Shown here in pieces: positions 18,764 to 28,184 of a stretch of 64,000 nucleotides of DNA. The notes under the pieces are model-generated. The model did not search any database and was not told the origin of the DNA. It was given only the letters and a program-made list of their open reading frames with translations. Within the stretch, counting starts at the first letter, position 1; every line of letters begins with the position of its first letter. The stretch comes from an uncultured Desulfobacter sp. Its GTDB lineage: Bacteria > Desulfobacterota > Desulfobacteria > Desulfobacterales > Desulfobacteraceae. Both the position numbers and the translations under genes were made by a program. The stretch covers positions 1,784,001 through 1,848,000 of the forward strand of contig NZ_OY762614.1 in assembly GCF_963666145.1 (NCBI RefSeq), written 5' to 3'.

Positions 18764-20665
18764 TTGATGAAAAACTTTAGTCTGGGGATAAAAATGGCGT
18801 TTGGATTTGCAATTATAATGGTCTTTCTCTGTATCGTTGCGTTTATCGGCTTTAACAGCATGTCAGGTGTAGTGGACCGTTCCTCAAAAACTGACGGTGT
18901 GGCGGAACTGGTCACGTCGACATTGTCTATCAGGCAAGATGAGAAAAATTATATCATGCGTAATGATGAAGCCTTTGTGGCAAAGGTGGATGAAGGTATT
19001 AAGGAAGTGATATCCAAAGCTGGTGCGATTAAAGACAGCTTTAAGCAAACCATGAATAAAGACCAGATGGACCAGGTGACGGACAGAATCCGTGCATATG
19101 CAGCAGCCTTTCACGAATATGTGGAACTGAGGCGGAAAAAGGCGGTTGCAATGACGACAATGCGGGAAAAAGCTGGCATTGCTTTGAACTTGATAGAGAA
19201 AATCAGGATGGAACAGAAAGCCCAGTTTGAGGAAGTGCGAAAAGCGTCAGACGAGGCAATGATGGACAAGCTGAAAAAAGCTGATGACGCAAACCGGATG
19301 ATCAAATGGTTTTTGGACTGCCGCAAAAATGAAAAGGAATACATCATTTCCGGTGATATGAAATTTCTGGACACTGCAAATAAGCATATTAAAAACATCT
19401 ATGACCTGTCCCAGGATCTTAAATCTCGTTTTACCAAGCAGAAAAATATCAACGATCTGAACGAACTGCAGAAAGAGTTGAATGGATACAACCTCGCGCT
19501 TAATTCATATGTTGAAATGACGAATCGCCAGCAAAAGGCTGAGCACAGCATGGTGGAAACGGCAAGGGCGGCGATGAAGGTATGTGCTGCCGCGAGGATC
19601 GACCAAAAGTCAAAAATGGAGAGCGAAATATCAACGGCCAACATGATTATATGGATCGGTACAGCCATGGCGATAGTGTGTGGGATTTTCTTTGCCGTAC
19701 TTATCACTCGAAGCATTACCAAACCAGTGAACAGAATCATTGCAGGGCTTAACGAAGGATCAAGCCAAGTAGCCGCGGCATCCGGCGAAGTGTCGTCTTC
19801 AAGCCAGGCCATGGCATCCGGCGCCACCCAGCAGGCCGCCTCTATTGAAGAGATCTCTTCTTCCATGGAAGAGATGGCCTCCATGACAAAAAGGAATGCT
19901 GAAAATTCCAGCAGTGTCGACCGGTTAATGAAAGAGGCCAATACAGTGGTCAACGAAGCAAATGCATCCATGGGCCATCTTACCCAATCCATGGAAGATA
20001 TTTCAAAGGCATCTGAAGAGACATCCAAAATTATCAAAACCATAGATGAAATTGCGTTCCAGACCAATCTCCTTGCTTTGAACGCCGCAGTGGAGGCAGC
20101 CCGGGCTGGCGAGGCAGGAGCAGGATTCGCCGTAGTGGCCGATGAGGTAAGGAACCTTGCCATAAGGGCAGCAGAGGCAGCCAAAAATACAGCGGCACTG
20201 ATTGAAGGAACAGTCAAAAAAGTTAATGACGGGTCAGAGCTGGTCGCCTCCACCAATGAGGCCTTTACCAAGGTTGCTGAGAGTACGGCAAAAGTCGGCG
20301 AATTGGTATCTGACATTTCCACATCATCCTCAGAGCAATCAAATGGCATTGAACAGATCAACAGCGCCATTTCAGAAATGGACAATGTGGTTCAACAGAA
20401 TGCGGCCAGTGCCGAGGAGTCTGCCGCTGCAGCTGAGGAGATGAGTGCCCAGGCGGAACAACTCAAAGAATATGTGGACGACCTTGTTATGCTGGTGACC
20501 GGGAGAATAAAACAGAAAGGGCGTTCTTTTCATGACATCAAGCCTTTGGCAAGGGGTGGGGCTAAAGGAAAGAAAATGATCACGTTACCTGCAAAATCCA
20601 AGGCCATACGCCCGAATCAGGTGATGGCCTTTGATGGAAATGACACGGATTTCAGGGACTTTTAA
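18764..20665 (+). CDS. Methyl-accepting chemotaxis protein with double helical (HBM-like) sensor
   Basis: A 633-residue chemoreceptor. Membrane segment 1 lies at about residues 9-31. The periplasmic part (about 32-285) is all-helical and holds two matching blocks (RQDEKNYIMR near 63 and CRKNEKEYIISGD near 186), the pattern of helical bimodular sensors. Membrane segment 2 (about 291-313) leads into HAMP. The signalling tip is DEIAFQTNLLALNAAVEAARAGEAG near 427-450, flanked by Gln/Glu-rich methylation helices. The ligand is unknown; HBM sensors in other bacteria bind organic acids. ATG follows AAAGGAGAAGTTG. It is transcribed alone. Confidence 0.92.
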   Translation: MMKNFSLGIKMAFGFAIIMVFLCIVAFIGFNSMSGVVDRSSKTDGVAELVTSTLSIRQDEKNYIMRNDEAFVAKVDEGIKEVISKAGAIKDSFKQTMNKDQMDQVTDRIRAYAAAFHEYVELRRKKAVAMTTMREKAGIALNLIEKIRMEQKAQFEEVRKASDEAMMDKLKKADDANRMIKWFLDCRKNEKEYIISGDMKFLDTANKHIKNIYDLSQDLKSRFTKQKNINDLNELQKELNGYNLALNSYVEMTNRQQKAEHSMVETARAAMKVCAAARIDQKSKMESEISTANMIIWIGTAMAIVCGIFFAVLITRSITKPVNRIIAGLNEGSSQVAAASGEVSSSSQAMASGATQQAASIEEISSSMEEMASMTKRNAENSSSVDRLMKEANTVVNEANASMGHLTQSMEDISKASEETSKIIKTIDEIAFQTNLLALNAAVEAARAGEAGAGFAVVADEVRNLAIRAAEAAKNTAALIEGTVKKVNDGSELVASTNEAFTKVAESTAKVGELVSDISTSSSEQSNGIEQINSAISEMDNVVQQNAASAEESAAAAEEMSAQAEQLKEYVDDLVMLVTGRIKQKGRSFHDIKPLARGGAKGKKMITLPAKSKAIRPNQVMAFDGNDTDFRDF

Positions 20666-20745
20666 CAAAAATTGTATCAGATGCTGATCCCGGCGGTGTG
20701 AATGATTCCGGGCCAAGGCTATTATAAATCGGGCCGTTACATATA

Positions 20746-21762
20746 TTGACAAGCCTGCCGGACATGATAGGATGCCAGGCATTCTTTAACGTCGAACAGG
20801 ATATGAACGTAATGCCCCTGAACACTGTATTTTCGCCTTCAGGCCCGGCCCGGGTGGCTGTCATGGAAACCCAGCCCGCCATCCCCAAAATATTTGTTAA
20901 ACTGATCACATTGTCCATGGTCCGCCCTGCAACCTTAAGGCAAGATACGGTTCTTGAAAAAATCTGTATGGTGTACCCCGGGGTTACGATTGATCCGGAG
21001 AAGGTAAACAGGTTCAGGCAGGTGTGCGGATACGACACGGATAGATCCGGTGTGCCGGCAACGTATATTCAGTCCCTGTTCATCGGCATGATGTCAAAGT
21101 TCATATCATCTTCATGCTTTCCCATCACCCCCATGGGGCTGATCCAGACCGGCCAGACCTTTGAACTGATCCAGTCGGTGGCACCAGGTATGAAACTGGA
21201 TCTTTACTGCCGGATGCTGGATATGACCCGGACGCAAAAAGGCATTGTCTCCCGTTTTCTCATGGAAGCGGCCGCGGCTGGCGATCATCCTGAAAAAAAA
21301 GCCGTTGCAGAATCAGAAGAAAGAGATCTGGTGTGGCAGGGAATTGCCACCTATCTGACCCGGGCCAAGTCTAAGAGACCCAAAGAGAAAAAGCAGCCGC
21401 CCCAGGACATCCCTTTGCCGGTGAAGGAAATCATTGAAGTGCCCCAAAATACAGGCCGGTGTTACGCCCGGGTATCCCGGGATTTCAACCCCCATCATCT
21501 CTATACCTGGACGTCCCTGCCCATGGGCTTTAAACAGCCCATTGCCCACGGCATCTGGAGCATGGCCCGGGCCGGGGCAAGTCTTGAAAAGGCAGCAGGC
21601 CATCCCGCACTCACAAGCATGGACGGGGCATTGAAACTGCCCATTTTCATGCCGGCCCGGATCACTCTGGGGTATACGTTTTCGGGAACCGATGCACGGT
21701 TTGAACTGCGGGACAAGGCCAAAGGCGTCCCGCACCTGAAAGGCAGTTTTCGCTTTTCTTAG
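20746..21762 (+). CDS. MaoC-like acyl dehydratase/hot-dog domain protein
   Basis: A protein of up to 338 residues. The C-terminal third holds a MaoC-type hot-dog pattern: YARVSRDFNPHHLYTW (about 243-258), with the D-x-N-P-x-H catalytic arrangement, then KQPIAHGIWSMARA. By family it would hydrate or dehydrate enoyl-CoA or bind acyl chains. The N-terminal start is uncertain: ATG codons at 20746, 20803, 20815 and 20863 are in frame, and the conserved region seems to begin near METQPAIPKIF at 20863. The N-terminal half may be a second, degenerate hot-dog unit. Confidence 0.75.
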   Translation: MTSLPDMIGCQAFFNVEQDMNVMPLNTVFSPSGPARVAVMETQPAIPKIFVKLITLSMVRPATLRQDTVLEKICMVYPGVTIDPEKVNRFRQVCGYDTDRSGVPATYIQSLFIGMMSKFISSSCFPITPMGLIQTGQTFELIQSVAPGMKLDLYCRMLDMTRTQKGIVSRFLMEAAAAGDHPEKKAVAESEERDLVWQGIATYLTRAKSKRPKEKKQPPQDIPLPVKEIIEVPQNTGRCYARVSRDFNPHHLYTWTSLPMGFKQPIAHGIWSMARAGASLEKAAGHPALTSMDGALKLPIFMPARITLGYTFSGTDARFELRDKAKGVPHLKGSFRFS

Positions 21763-21800
21763 ACACAAACCTGATACCAAGTAAAACCTGAAAGGAAATT

Positions 21801-22685
21801 ATGGGTTCCGCCTTTGCGCTGGCATGCGCATTTTTCTGGGCCTTTGCCGTTATCCTGTTTAAAAAAGCAGGGGAAAGTTTTTCGCCCATTGCCCTGAATA
21901 TTTATAAAAGTGTTGTGGCCATGGCCCTGATCGGTTTAACCATGCTGGTCATGGGCATTCCGTTCTTCCCTGATACAGCCCCGCGTGTCTGGTGGCTTCT
22001 TATCCTGTCGGGATTATTCGGCGTTACCCTGGCCGACATATTTTATTTTTCCTGCCTGAACAGCCTGGGGGCAGGCATGGTGGCAGTGGTGGAATGCCTG
22101 TATCTGCCCGCCGTCCTCGTCTTTTCCTATATCCTTTTAGGTGAACGCATGGGGTTTTTAGGGATCGTCGGAAGTGCCCTTGTTCTTTGCGCCATTATCG
22201 TGGGTGCGGTGCCCCTAAAGGATGTAAGCGCCGGGAATTTAGGCAAAGGCCAAAATCTGTGGGGAATTTGTGCAGGGGTCCTTGCCATGATGTTCGTGGC
22301 ACTGGGCATTGTGATCGCCAAGGAAGTTCTGGACCAGGCCGATGTGTTCTGGGCCACCTTTGTCAGGGTGGCCGCCGGGTTAGTCGGCCTTGTGCCCATT
22401 GTGATGTTTCATCCGGAACGGGTCCGGTTTGTCCGGGAGCTTAAATTTTCAAAGGCCTGGCTCAATGCATTTCCGGCAACGGTGAGCGGCAACTACATTG
22501 CCCTGGTGCTCTGGGTGGCGGGCATGAAATATACCAGTGCATCCAGGGCCGCAGTGTTAAACCAGATGGCCACCATCTTTATTTTTATCCTGGCCACGGT
22601 GTGGCTCAAGGAAAAAATGACGTCCCAGCGCCTGGCGTCCATTTTGCTGGCCGTAACCGGCGCATATCTCGTCATTCTCAATTAA
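21801..22685 (+). CDS. EamA/DMT-family transporter
   Basis: A 294-residue protein with ten predicted membrane helices in two EamA repeats (about 1-135 and 150-294). The second repeat ends with the family-typical TSASRAAVLNQMATIFIF followed by WLKEKMTSQRL. Members export amino acids, nucleotide precursors or other metabolites; the substrate is unknown. ATG at 21801 follows GAAAGGAAATT and lies 38 bases after the MaoC-like gene, suggesting co-transcription. Confidence 0.88.
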   Translation: MGSAFALACAFFWAFAVILFKKAGESFSPIALNIYKSVVAMALIGLTMLVMGIPFFPDTAPRVWWLLILSGLFGVTLADIFYFSCLNSLGAGMVAVVECLYLPAVLVFSYILLGERMGFLGIVGSALVLCAIIVGAVPLKDVSAGNLGKGQNLWGICAGVLAMMFVALGIVIAKEVLDQADVFWATFVRVAAGLVGLVPIVMFHPERVRFVRELKFSKAWLNAFPATVSGNYIALVLWVAGMKYTSASRAAVLNQMATIFIFILATVWLKEKMTSQRLASILLAVTGAYLVILN

Positions 22686-22754
22686 TGAGGAACCGAAAAG
22701 ACAGGATCAAAAAGCCTCTTTAAATCACACGGGATTTGTTGTAATCAATAGGGC

Positions 22755-24122
22755 ATGGAGCAGCCAACAACACCGTACCCCATGCGGGTCGCCATCGTGG
22801 ATGATGAACCCATTGCATGCAGAGAAATAGCGCGAGGCCTTAGTCGCCGGTCTGATTATGAGATTGAAACCTTTGCGGATGGAGACGCTTTTGTCCAGCG
22901 CATGAAGGCCGTCCACTTTGACCTGCTGCTGTGTGACCTGAAACTGCCGGGCATGGACGGCATGGAAGTGCTTAACACGGTTAAAAAGATCTCCCCTGAC
23001 ACCGAAGTGATTATTTTTACGGGTTTCGGTTCAATTGAGACTGCGGTGGAAGCGGTCCAGGCAGGCGCCTTTCATTTTCTGGTCAAGCCTGTGAAAATGA
23101 ATCTGCTCTTCTCTTTGAGCCAACGGGCCCTGAAATCTGTCCAGCTTGTCCGGGAAACAGAAGCGCTGAAAAAAGCCTTGATCAAACAGTCCAAAGAACA
23201 GTTTCTCATCGGCCACTCCCCGGCCATCCAGGACGTGCTCCGGATGATCGACAAGGTTAAATCCTTGAACTGCAGCGTCTTAATCCAGGGTGAGAGCGGC
23301 ACCGGCAAAGAACTTGTGGCCCGGGCCCTCCATTTTTTAGGGGCACGCAAAAAGGAACCGTTCATTGCATTTTCCTGCGGCGGATTCTCCGACGATCTGA
23401 TTACCAACGAATTGTTCGGCCATGAAAAAGGGGCCTTTACCGGGGCAACGGCCACCAAAATCGGATTGCTGGAATCGGCTGACAAAGGCACGATTTTCTT
23501 GGATGAAATCGGCATGATGCCGCCGAACATGCAGGTCAAGCTGTTACGGTTCATCCAGGAAAGAAATCTGCTTCGGGTGGGCGGCACCAAGCCCATTTCG
23601 GTGGATGTCCGCCTGGTGGCCGCCGGCAACCACGACATGAAAAAAGAGGTGGAACTGAACAATTTCAGGGAGGATCTCTACTACCGCCTGAATGTGGTCA
23701 CTATCATGCTGCCGCCCCTGCGGCACCGCAAAGAGGATATCCCCCTGCTCATCCAGCATTTTCTGACCCGGTACAACAAACAGTTTAAAAAAGAGATCAC
23801 GGGTGTGGACAAAAAGGCCATGGCGGTGCTCAACCAGTATCCGTTTCCAGGCAATGTCCGGGAGCTTGAAAATATCATAGAACGCGGCGTAGCCCTCACC
23901 GAAAACCAGTATATCGGCTGTGAGGACCTGCCCCGGGATCTGATGGAGCTTTCATTTACCAGTGTGGATGAATCCCAGTTCGAGTCCCTGGAAGAGGTTG
24001 AAAAAAAATACATTGAGAAGGTGCTGGAGCAGACCGCGTTCAACAAAGGCCAGGCCGCCCAGATCCTGAAACTTCCCAGAACGACCCTGTGGCGGAAAAT
24101 GAAAAAGTACCGTCTGGAATAA
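22755..24122 (+). CDS. NtrC-family sigma-54-dependent response regulator
   Basis: A 455-residue regulator with three domains in order: receiver (about 10-125, phosphoacceptor Asp61 in LLLCDLKLPGMDG), AAA+ ATPase (about 150-380, Walker A GESGTGKE from residue 179 and sigma-54 contact loop GAFTGA at 226-231), and a Fis-type helix-turn-helix at the end (KGQAAQILKLPRTTLWRKMKK). Phosphorylation should trigger oligomerisation and open-complex formation at sigma-54 promoters. No histidine kinase gene is adjacent, so its sensor lies elsewhere. Targets are not evident. Confidence 0.93.
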   Translation: MEQPTTPYPMRVAIVDDEPIACREIARGLSRRSDYEIETFADGDAFVQRMKAVHFDLLLCDLKLPGMDGMEVLNTVKKISPDTEVIIFTGFGSIETAVEAVQAGAFHFLVKPVKMNLLFSLSQRALKSVQLVRETEALKKALIKQSKEQFLIGHSPAIQDVLRMIDKVKSLNCSVLIQGESGTGKELVARALHFLGARKKEPFIAFSCGGFSDDLITNELFGHEKGAFTGATATKIGLLESADKGTIFLDEIGMMPPNMQVKLLRFIQERNLLRVGGTKPISVDVRLVAAGNHDMKKEVELNNFREDLYYRLNVVTIMLPPLRHRKEDIPLLIQHFLTRYNKQFKKEITGVDKKAMAVLNQYPFPGNVRELENIIERGVALTENQYIGCEDLPRDLMELSFTSVDESQFESLEEVEKKYIEKVLEQTAFNKGQAAQILKLPRTTLWRKMKKYRLE

Positions 24123-24193
24123 TCCGTTTTGTTTCAAATCGAATAATCCCATCTTTTCCAAGGCGTTTTGATTTCATAAAGGAGTAAAAGAGT

Positions 24194-25621
24194 ATGGATA
24201 AATTAAGGGGACTTCAGCCGGAGCGTGTCATGTACTACTTTGAAGCGATTTCCCGTATTCCAAGAGAAAGCGGCAATGAAAAGGCGGTCAGTGACTATAT
24301 CAAGAGCATTGGAGAAAAACTTGGATTTGACACAATTCAGGATGCAAACAACAATGTGATTATTAAGAAACCGGCAAGCCCAGGAAAAGTCGCCGCTGAT
24401 CCAGTGATTCTTCAGGGTCATATGGACATGGTCTGTGCCAAAGAAAAGGACAAGGTCATTGATTTTGACAAAGATCCAATCGAACTGATTGTGCATGGCG
24501 ATTTCATCACGGCAGATGGGACCACCCTCGGTGCGGACAATGGCATTGCCGTAGCCATGACGCTTGCGCTTTTAGAAGCTACTGAAGCTGTTCATCCAAG
24601 CATAGAGGCTCTTTTTACGACTCAAGAAGAAACCGGCATGGACGGTGCCATCAATGTTGACGGCAAGCATTTCAAGGGCAAGAGACTCATTAATATCGAC
24701 TCGGAAGAAGAAGGCATCTTCACTGTCAGCTGTGCAGGCGGTGTACGGATATTGTTCAGGCAGCCGTATACGAAGGTGAAGAATCCCTACAACAGATCCT
24801 ATGAGATTGAAATTTCAGGACTGACGGGCGGTCATTCCGGCATAGAAATCCATGAAGGCAGAGCCAACAGCATTAAATTGCTGGGAAGACTGTTGAATAA
24901 AATAAAACGCATAGCGGGTATCTCTTCACTTGAGGGTGGAGAAAAGATGAATGCAATTGCAAAGCGAGCGAAAGCTGTCGTTTCTGTCAACGAAGACATT
25001 AGCCAAACAATTCAGCAAATTGAGAAGATCTTCAACGATGAGTTCAGAGTCTCCGACCCGGCACTGAAAATCACTGTTACAGAATGCGAAAAACAGGAAT
25101 TGGTGATGAATCAGACATCCATGATGAATCTCATCAATGCCATGTTGCTTCTGCCCTGTGGTGTCCAGACAATGTCAAAGGATATCCAAGGATTGGTAGA
25201 AAGTTCAAACAATGTCGGTGTGCTTTATACAAATGAAGACATGGTAATCATTGAGAGTGCTGCCAGAAGTTCTGTCAAAACACTTAAGGATGAGATTGTT
25301 GATAGATTCTATGCTGTTGGAAAACTCACTGGCGCGCAGGTAGAACTTCAGTCAGAATATCCATCGTGGCCTTACAACCCAGAATCCAAAGTCCGGGAGA
25401 CGATGAAACAGGTTTACGAAAAGATGTATGGCAGGAAACCGGAAATTATGGCCATCCATGCAGGCCTGGAAACCGGAATACTCTCTGAGCGCATTGGCAA
25501 GATTGACATGATCTCCATGGGGCCGAATATGTGGCATGTTCATACCCCAAACGAAAAACTGTCCATCAGCTCAACGGAGAGGACCTTTGCATTTTTAAAA
25601 GAGGTACTAAAGGCGCTGTAG
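24194..25621 (+). CDS. pepD: Aminoacyl-histidine dipeptidase (PepD, M20 family)
   Basis: A 475-residue M20 metallopeptidase of normal PepD length. Zinc and catalytic motifs are GHMDMVCAKEKD (about 75-86), TTLGADNGIAVA (about 113-124) and the TTQEETGMDGA glutamate pair (about 146-156). It hydrolyses Xaa-His and other dipeptides in the cytoplasm. ATG at 24194 follows AAAGGAGTAAAAGAGT. Codon usage looks more AT-rich than in the flanking regulator, and the protein reads like Firmicutes/Clostridia PepD, so horizontal transfer is possible (impression only). Confidence 0.92.
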   Translation: MDKLRGLQPERVMYYFEAISRIPRESGNEKAVSDYIKSIGEKLGFDTIQDANNNVIIKKPASPGKVAADPVILQGHMDMVCAKEKDKVIDFDKDPIELIVHGDFITADGTTLGADNGIAVAMTLALLEATEAVHPSIEALFTTQEETGMDGAINVDGKHFKGKRLINIDSEEEGIFTVSCAGGVRILFRQPYTKVKNPYNRSYEIEISGLTGGHSGIEIHEGRANSIKLLGRLLNKIKRIAGISSLEGGEKMNAIAKRAKAVVSVNEDISQTIQQIEKIFNDEFRVSDPALKITVTECEKQELVMNQTSMMNLINAMLLLPCGVQTMSKDIQGLVESSNNVGVLYTNEDMVIIESAARSSVKTLKDEIVDRFYAVGKLTGAQVELQSEYPSWPYNPESKVRETMKQVYEKMYGRKPEIMAIHAGLETGILSERIGKIDMISMGPNMWHVHTPNEKLSISSTERTFAFLKEVLKAL

Positions 25622-25910
25622 AAATCCAAAGGATTTCATTCATTAACAAGTTAAGAACATGGCCGCATAATATTTTAGTCGCAGATTAGCAGAAAAAAAC
25701 GACGGCTAATACCAGTACTCGCCGGGGTAAGTAAGGACGAACCTAAGAATCATTCACGTTGATAATTTCTGACAGCTTATGGCGCTAACATACTTTATTT
25801 TTTAATAAAATTCGTTCAATATATCGTATAGAAATATTGTTTTTTTACTTGCAGATAATTACGATGGCCAGATGAAATCTATCATTACAGTTATTTAAGA
25901 GGGGGGAATT

Positions 25911-26345
25911 ATGTCAAAAAAAATTGAAACAGTCGCTATCAGTATTTTTTTCTGCCTTGTTTTTTCAATCGCGTTTATCAATGCGCCAATACCAGCCTAT
26001 GGTTTTGAGATTTCTATTGATGTGGCACCGAGCACGTTAAATCTCGAGAGCCAGGGCACAGTCGTAACCATACATACCAATATTGCCTTTAGTAGCGTTG
26101 ATGGCGGAACCGTAACCTTGAATGGAATACCAATAGATTGGTGGAAGGCTGACAACCAAGGAAATTTTGTTGCAAAATTTGTCATGAGTGAAGTCAAAGC
26201 TCTCGCTGATACGGGGGCATTAAAAGTTCCTGGTGAAAACGAGCTTAGGCTGATCGGCTATACTAAAGACGATGCAGAATTTACCGGGTCCCAAGACATA
26301 ACAGTTATAGACATAGAACCAAGCGGTTCCGGCGGCAAGCAATAA
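25911..26345 (+). CDS. Small secreted protein of unknown function
   Basis: A 144-residue protein with a clear signal peptide (hydrophobic core about 9-28, cleavage after PIPAYG or nearby). The mature part looks like a beta-sandwich: short alternating hydrophobic strands, with SIDVAPSTLNLESQGTVVTI at its start and a Ser/Gly tail (EPSGSGGKQ). This suggests an extracellular Ig-like or structural fold. The start is set by GAGGGGGGAATT before ATG at 25911. No family is recognised. It stands alone between pepD and repeat debris. Confidence 0.7.
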   Translation: MSKKIETVAISIFFCLVFSIAFINAPIPAYGFEISIDVAPSTLNLESQGTVVTIHTNIAFSSVDGGTVTLNGIPIDWWKADNQGNFVAKFVMSEVKALADTGALKVPGENELRLIGYTKDDAEFTGSQDITVIDIEPSGSGGKQ

Positions 26346-26369
26346 CGTATTGCCTTTAGAATTCCTGTT

Positions 26370-26403
26370 CAGAGGGGTCATCAGAGGGGTCATCAGAGGG
26401 GTC
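26370..26403. repeat. 12-base tandem repeat, nearly three copies
   Basis: The unit CAGAGGGGTCAT is present at 26370-26381 and 26382-26393, with a third copy to 26403 that diverges at its end. It abuts the left arm of the REP-like inverted repeat at 26397, so it probably arose by slippage at the element's edge. Confidence 0.8.
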
Positions 26404-26556
26404 AAGTCGTCCATTGACTCATATGAGCAAACATGTTGATCTCCCTGAAAATTTTTGAGATCTTGTTTTTGCATGAAATACTGTATAGGGCACGTAACTG
26501 TTTGATGAGTCAAGGGCCGACGACCCCTTTAATTCTTTAATTTTATTCTGACCCCA
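26397..26556. repeat. REP/MITE-like inverted repeat element
   Basis: Imperfect inverted arms, AGGGGTCAAGTCGTCC..TTGACTCA (26397-26421) and TGAGTCAAGGGCCGACGACCCC (26506-26527), are followed by AATTCTTTAATTTTATTCTGACCCC (26532-26556). Sequences of this kind accompany REP-associated Y1 (IS200-like) transposases in deltaproteobacteria. That link comes from memory, not from a search. No transposase gene lies inside, so this would be a non-autonomous copy or a scar. Confidence 0.45.
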
Positions 26557-26570
26557 ATTATCTTGATCAA

Positions 26571-26679
26571 TCAGGCAAGGCGCTTGATGGTCACGCGCAG
26601 ACTGCCGCTGTTGTTGCCATATTTGGATTTCAAGCCATTCGCGAACAATTGCAGTTCACCGGCCTTTTTTGAGGGGGGC
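26571..26679 (-). pseudogene. Short coding relic in the 26.3-26.9 kb gap
   Basis: On the reverse strand a 3' gene end reads KAGELQLFANGLKSKYGNN then SGSLRVTIKRLA-stop, with protein-like composition, but an in-frame TAG cuts it off upstream near 26685. It lies beside the REP-like element and looks like the tail of a decayed gene. The family is not recognised. The rest of 26680-26892 shows nothing further than an upstream region for the lipase gene. Confidence 0.3.
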
Positions 26680-26892
26680 AGCTATAAAAAGGGCACTACG
26701 GATAGCAAAAAGGCCGAAGGCGTTCTGAGATTCAAGTACTATAAGTTGCCAACAAATTTAGCTTAGAACATGTTGTCATAATATTTGGGAGCTGCATATC
26801 GATTTTGCACAGCGTCATCAACTCAAGCCCTGGCTCTCTGAGTCAGGCCCGTTACCCATTATAAATCCTATTTTTAATCAAAGGAAAAAAGT

Positions 26893-27873
26893 ATGAAGCT
26901 ACGTGGTATAATCGTTTTATTGTTAATCTCGGTATTTTCCACGAACCCAATCTGGGCGTCGCAGTTCAGTGGGATGTATGTATTTGGAGATAGTTTGTCG
27001 GATCAAGGGAACATTTTTGCCGCGACTTCGTCGAACTCGAATGGACCAACACCACCCCTTGAATACACCGATGGCATCAATGTCGGCAGATTCACCAATG
27101 GCCTTAATTATATTGACTATTTATCCGACAATTTAGGACTTTCTTCCCGTCCTTACCTGGCGGGAGGCACAAACTTTTCCTTCGGTGGTGCTCGAATCAG
27201 TAGCCATCCATATGGGGGCTACAGTCTGCTGCAGCAATTAGACCTATTCGCTGGTGCGTCAGGTGGAATGGCCGATCCAAATGCGCTTTATGTTGTTTGG
27301 GCAGGGGCTAATGATTTAGCCGATTACCTTAGAAGTTCCGGAACAATGCTAAGTCCGACTGAATCCGTTACTTACTTATTATCCGTTATTCAAGATTTAG
27401 CTGGATTTGGTGCCAAAAATATTCTTGTTTCCAATATACCAGATTTAGGATTGACGCCAATGATCATGGCATTGGGATCGGAAGTGACTGAGATGGCAAG
27501 CGCTTTAACTACAGGATTCAATGAAAATTTAGAGGCCGGTTTAGGCTCGTTGGAATCAACGTATGCGGATGTGAATTTTATTTGGTTCGATACGTTCGGT
27601 GCTTTTAATGAAATCGTTGCAGATCCTGTAGCAGCAGGATTCTCAAATGCTACGGAAGCTTGCTATAGCGAGTTTGTAATGCCAGATGGCACTGTCATTG
27701 GAGATCCTGACAAATATCTTTCGTGGGACGGTTTTCATCCGACTTCAGCAGTACACCAAATTTTAGCCGATCAGATGGCAGGAACTGTTGTACCTGTTCC
27801 CTCTACAGTCTTTCTTTTAGTTTCTGGCCTTGTCAGTCTTGCCGGAATCTACAGGAGAAAAAAACAGGCGTAA
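26893..27873 (+). CDS. Secreted GDSL/SGNH lipase-esterase with PEP-CTERM sorting signal
   Basis: A 326-residue protein. A signal peptide (about 1-23) leads to the SGNH hydrolase blocks: FGDSLSDQGN with the nucleophile Ser (about 32-41), VWAGANDL (about 136-143) and WDGFHPTSAVH (about 277-287) carrying the catalytic Asp and His. The C-terminus VPVPSTVFLLVSGLVSLAG then YRRKKQA is a PEP-CTERM-like tripartite signal, which implies processing by an exosortase. PEP-CTERM proteins are often produced together with exopolysaccharide, as encoded at the left of this window. No exosortase gene is in view. ATG follows AAAGGAAAAAAGT. Confidence 0.88.
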   Translation: MKLRGIIVLLLISVFSTNPIWASQFSGMYVFGDSLSDQGNIFAATSSNSNGPTPPLEYTDGINVGRFTNGLNYIDYLSDNLGLSSRPYLAGGTNFSFGGARISSHPYGGYSLLQQLDLFAGASGGMADPNALYVVWAGANDLADYLRSSGTMLSPTESVTYLLSVIQDLAGFGAKNILVSNIPDLGLTPMIMALGSEVTEMASALTTGFNENLEAGLGSLESTYADVNFIWFDTFGAFNEIVADPVAAGFSNATEACYSEFVMPDGTVIGDPDKYLSWDGFHPTSAVHQILADQMAGTVVPVPSTVFLLVSGLVSLAGIYRRKKQA

Positions 27874-27918
27874 AATCTATACCAGTGTTTAAAGGCAGAA
27901 GCATAAGTGTTTCTGGCC

Positions 27919-28162
27919 TGGTCAAGTAAAAGCGGACACTTTTGTTAAGCGGCTTTTTTTAAAACCACAGTTTTTCAAATTCTTTTGGACTGATATGCCC
28001 CTAAATAGGAATGACGTCGGTTGCAATTATAAAACATTTCGATGTAATCAACGACGTCTCTCCGGGCGTCCTCTCGGGTCATGTAGTTTGTAAAAAAGAC
28101 CCTCTCAGTCTTCAAACTACCGAAAAAGCTCTCTGCCACGGCATTGTCCCAACAATTCCCTT
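27919..28162 (-). pseudogene. IS3-family transposase (OrfB) 3' remnant, left of the inserted element
   Basis: Reverse-strand reading gives KGNCWDNAVAESFFGSLK, then TERVFFTNYMTREDARRDV and YNCNRRHSYLGAYQSKRI-stop, the classical C-terminal part of IS3-family integrase-type OrfB with the last catalytic Glu of DDE (in AESFF). The remnant stops at 28162 where the ISKra4-like element begins, and its reading continues at 29684. The outer edge near 27919 (TGGTCAAGTAAAAGCGGACA) resembles an IS3 terminal repeat. Confidence 0.88.
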
Positions 28163-28184
28163 GGGCGCATTCCCATTTTCCCGG

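Noticed and set aside
19399..20385. Minus-strand frame of 328 codons opposite the chemoreceptor gene
   Set aside because: Ala/Ser-rich mirror of the chemoreceptor coiled coil; codon-bias artefact.
26370..26403. Short direct repeats that might suggest a CRISPR array
   Set aside because: Units are 12 bases and contiguous, with no spacers and no cas genes in the window.
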